This document shows, one piece after another, positions 61,786 through 64,000 of a DNA stretch of 64,000 bases; position 1 is the first letter of the stretch; each line of letters starts with the position of its first letter. This DNA is from Collinsella sp. Its GTDB lineage: Bacteria > Actinomycetota > Coriobacteriia > Coriobacteriales > Coriobacteriaceae. The stretch is taken from contig DXMA01000003.1 of NCBI GenBank assembly GCA_019414445.1, positions 62,001 through 126,000 of the forward strand, written 5' to 3'. Under the pieces are notes generated by a model, which was given only the letters and a program-made list of their open reading frames with translations, was not told the origin of the DNA and searched no databases. The position numbers and the translations under genes were made by a program.

Positions 61786-62934
61786 ATGAGTAAGAAAGAA
61801 TGCATCGCGATGCTCCTCGCAGGAGGACAGGGCAGCCGATTGGGGGCACTCACCCAAAAGATCGCCAAGCCGGCGGTTAGCTTTGGTGGCAAGTTCCGCA
61901 TTATCGACTTTTCGCTGTCCAACTGCTCCAACTCGGGCATCGACACGGTGGGCGTTCTGACGCAGTACCGTCCCTACCTGCTGCATGCCTACGTGGGCTC
62001 CGGCGAGGCGTGGGATCTGGACAGCCGCGACGGCGGCGTGTCGATCCTGCCGCCGTACGAGACGCAGACCGGTGGCGCCTGGTATGCGGGCACGGCCGAC
62101 GCCATTACGCAGAACCTCGACTACATCAAGGCCAACGACCCCAAGTACGTCCTGATTCTTTCGGGCGATCACCTGTATCGCATGGACTACCGCAAGATGC
62201 TCAAGACGCACATTGAGAACAACGCCGACCTCACGGTGAGCGTTATGCCCGTGCCGTGGGAGGAGGCCAGCCGCTTTGGCATCCTGACCACCGACCCCGA
62301 GGACGGCCGCATCACCAAGTTCACCGAGAAGCCCGAGAAGCCCGATTCGAACCTCGCTTCCATGGGCATCTATATCTTCTCGGCCGACGTACTGATCGAG
62401 GCGCTCGAAGAGGACGCTCTGAACCAGCGCTCGAGCCACGACTTTGGCAAGGACATCATCCCCAAGCTGCTCGGCGAGGGCAAGCGCCTGTACAGCTATG
62501 AGTTCCACGGCTTTTGGAAGGACGTCGGCACCATCGCCAGCTTCCATGAGACCTCGATGGACCTGCTGGGCAACAACCCCGAGTTCGATTTGTTCGACAA
62601 GAACTTCCCCATCATGTCCAACATCACCACGCGTCCGCCGCACTACATTGGCCCAGACGGCCGCCTAGACGACTGCCTGGTCTCCAATGGCTGCAAGATC
62701 TACGGCACCGCTCGCCACTCGATCCTTTCGACCGATGTCATCATCGAGGAGCGCGCCGTGGTCGAGGACTCCGTGCTGCTGCCGGGTGCGCACGTTAAGA
62801 GCGGCGCGCACATCTGCCGCGCTATTTTGGGCGAGAACTCCACGGTCGAAGAGGGCGTGAAGCTCGGCTCTGTCGATACCACCAAGGATACGGCCGTCGT
62901 TGGAAATGACGTCGTTATCGGGAAGGGGGAATGA
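61786..62934 (+). CDS. glgC: Glucose-1-phosphate adenylyltransferase, catalytic subunit
   Basis: GlgC makes ADP-glucose. The 382-aa protein shows [14 protein letters not shown] near residue 12, [34 protein letters not shown] and a C-terminal beta-helix. ATG 61786 has AGAAGGAG upstream. It overlaps nothing but is followed 4 bases later by glgD. In Gram-positive GlgC/GlgD pairs GlgC is the catalytic partner. Confidence 0.96.
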   Translation: MSKKECIAMLLAGGQGSRLGALTQKIAKPAVSFGGKFRIIDFSLSNCSNSGIDTVGVLTQYRPYLLHAYVGSGEAWDLDSRDGGVSILPPYETQTGGAWYAGTADAITQNLDYIKANDPKYVLILSGDHLYRMDYRKMLKTHIENNADLTVSVMPVPWEEASRFGILTTDPEDGRITKFTEKPEKPDSNLASMGIYIFSADVLIEALEEDALNQRSSHDFGKDIIPKLLGEGKRLYSYEFHGFWKDVGTIASFHETSMDLLGNNPEFDLFDKNFPIMSNITTRPPHYIGPDGRLDDCLVSNGCKIYGTARHSILSTDVIIEERAVVEDSVLLPGAHVKSGAHICRAILGENSTVEEGVKLGSVDTTKDTAVVGNDVVIGKGE

Positions 62935-62938
62935 TCCG

Positions 62939-64000
62939 ATGATCAATCGCAAGGCCATCGGTTATATCACCGCTAACTACTCTTCGTCCTACGGCAGTGT
63001 CCTGCTCAAGGACCGCCCCATCGCGTCCGTTCCGTTTTTGGGCCGCTACCGCCTGATCGACTTCCCGCTGTCCAACATGATGAATGCCGGCATTAAGACC
63101 GTCGGCGTCGTCATGCCGGGTAACTACCGCTCGCTGATCGACCACGTGGGCTCGGGCAAGGACTGGGGCTTGGACCGCAAGAAGGGCGGCCTGTTCATGG
63201 TGCCCGGCAACGCGTATGGCACCACCAAGGGCGGCATGCGCTTCCTGCTGCGCGACATCATTTCCAATAAGACGCTGTTCCAGCGCTCGGACAAGCCCTA
63301 CGTTGTGATGATGGGCACCAACATCATCTTTAACATGGACCTCAACACCATCATCGACGCGCACGAGAACTCCGGTGCCCAGATGACCGTGGTGTACTGC
63401 AAGGCCACGCGTAACGTCGATGACGAGACCAAGCTGCAGATCAACGAAAACGGCCGCCTGACGGGCGTGAGCGCCGGCGTCGTGTACGGCGACAACGCGT
63501 CTATGGACTGCTGCATCGTCAACCGCGAGACGCTGCTCGAGATCATCGACCACTACCAGGCCGCCGACTATCTGGACCTGCTCGAGGCACTCCAGGGCGA
63601 CTTTGGCAACATCGACGTTTGCAGCTACGAGTACAAGGGCGAGGTCGTGGGCGTGTTTAGCGAGAAGTCGCTGTACCGCCGCAGCATGGACCTGCTCGAC
63701 CAGACCGTGGCCGACCATCTCTTTGACCCCGAGCGCCCGATTCTGACCAAGGCTCACGACGTGCCGCCTTCGCGCTATGCGACCGGCAGCCACGCCTGCA
63801 ACTCGATTATCTCGGCCGGCTGCATCATCAAGGGCACCGTGCGCAACTCGATCCTGTCGCGCGGCGTCGTGGTCGAGGAAGGCGCCTCGGTGACCAACTC
63901 GATCATCAACCAGAGCTGCGTCATCAAGAGCGGCGCCCGTGTTGAGAATGCAATCCTGGACAAGAACAACGTGGTTCCCACCAACACCGAGCTTCGCGGC
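62939..64000 (+). CDS. glgD: GlgD, regulatory partner of GlgC (3' end outside window)
   Basis: This GlgC homologue lacks the catalytic motifs but binds GlgC to form the active heterotetramer. It starts at ATG 62939 (MINRKAIGYITANYSSSYGS), with GGAAGGGGG upstream, 4 bases after the glgC stop. Visible features are the domain start FLGRYRLIDFPLSNMMNAGI and a left-handed helix region near the right edge (GCIIKGTVRNSILS). The usual LLAGGxG nucleotide loop is replaced by ANYSSSYGS, typical for GlgD. The frame is open at the window end (354 codons). Confidence 0.93.
   Translation, partial: MINRKAIGYITANYSSSYGSVLLKDRPIASVPFLGRYRLIDFPLSNMMNAGIKTVGVVMPGNYRSLIDHVGSGKDWGLDRKKGGLFMVPGNAYGTTKGGMRFLLRDIISNKTLFQRSDKPYVVMMGTNIIFNMDLNTIIDAHENSGAQMTVVYCKATRNVDDETKLQINENGRLTGVSAGVVYGDNASMDCCIVNRETLLEIIDHYQAADYLDLLEALQGDFGNIDVCSYEYKGEVVGVFSEKSLYRRSMDLLDQTVADHLFDPERPILTKAHDVPPSRYATGSHACNSIISAGCIIKGTVRNSILSRGVVVEEGASVTNSIINQSCVIKSGARVENAILDKNNVVPTNTELRG

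Overview
The window is a stretch of a Coriobacteriia-like (most likely Collinsella-type) actinobacterial chromosome. The basis is the GC-rich, strongly codon-biased housekeeping genes, the GlgC/GlgD pair and the gene content; this is inference from style, since no 16S gene is present. Housekeeping blocks alternate with AT-richer accessory blocks that hold most of the broken genes.

Layout. 1-8 kb is a patchwork: the 3' part of a sensor kinase gene, an orphan ribbon-helix-helix protein with a palindromic operator, a DUF1648 (SdpI-like) membrane protein between two 177-bp direct repeats, a fused permease-ATPase ABC protein, gene fragments (DnaQ-like exonuclease, DUF6273), and a small secreted protein plus small membrane protein that look bacteriocin-like. 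8.1-25.5 kb is a collinear minus-strand core block: an ABC-F ATPase, a small membrane protein, an M50 protease, ScpA, ScpB, an RluB-type pseudouridine synthase, Cmk, PlsC, IspH, a DUF512 radical-SAM protein, Der, PlsY, GpsA, Rpe, a cysteine desulfurase, a Nif3-like protein, a coiled-coil zinc-ribbon protein and CoaBC. Start and stop codons often overlap, so it is probably one or a few long operons serving phospholipid, isoprenoid, CoA, Fe-S, ribosome and chromosome-segregation functions. tRNA-Pro, two tRNA-Ala(GGC), tRNA-Met and tRNA-Val genes lie at or near its borders.

26-43.5 kb is an accessory, defence-like island. It holds a PD-(D/E)XK-like protein, a four-gene overlapping operon (DUF3990 ART-like protein, XRE regulator, 61-aa protein, Doc/Fic protein) behind a 25-bp perfect palindrome, an MNT nucleotidyltransferase, a RloA/RloB (AbiL-like) pair whose rloB has an in-frame TGA, a DUF4160 protein, two paralogous cell-wall surface proteins with the same frameshift, a DinJ/YafQ toxin-antitoxin pair, a TIR-like nucleotide-binding protein, an Apea-type HEPN protein next to a UvrD C-terminal fragment, and a decayed hsdS with an integrase fragment.

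43.5-54.3 kb is an exopolysaccharide locus on the minus strand: a NusG-like (LoaP type) antiterminator, a priming sugar transferase, a PssD/PssE pair, several glycosyltransferases, a Wzy-like polymerase, a Wzx flippase and Ugd, with remnants of an acetyltransferase and a glycosyltransferase showing recent rearrangement. 55-64 kb carries a third tRNA-Ala(GGC), thiamine pyrophosphokinase and a HAD phosphatase on minus, then the plus-strand glycogen operon glgB-glgP-glgC-glgD (glgD runs off the right edge). An inverted-repeat pair in the divergent gap is a candidate operator.
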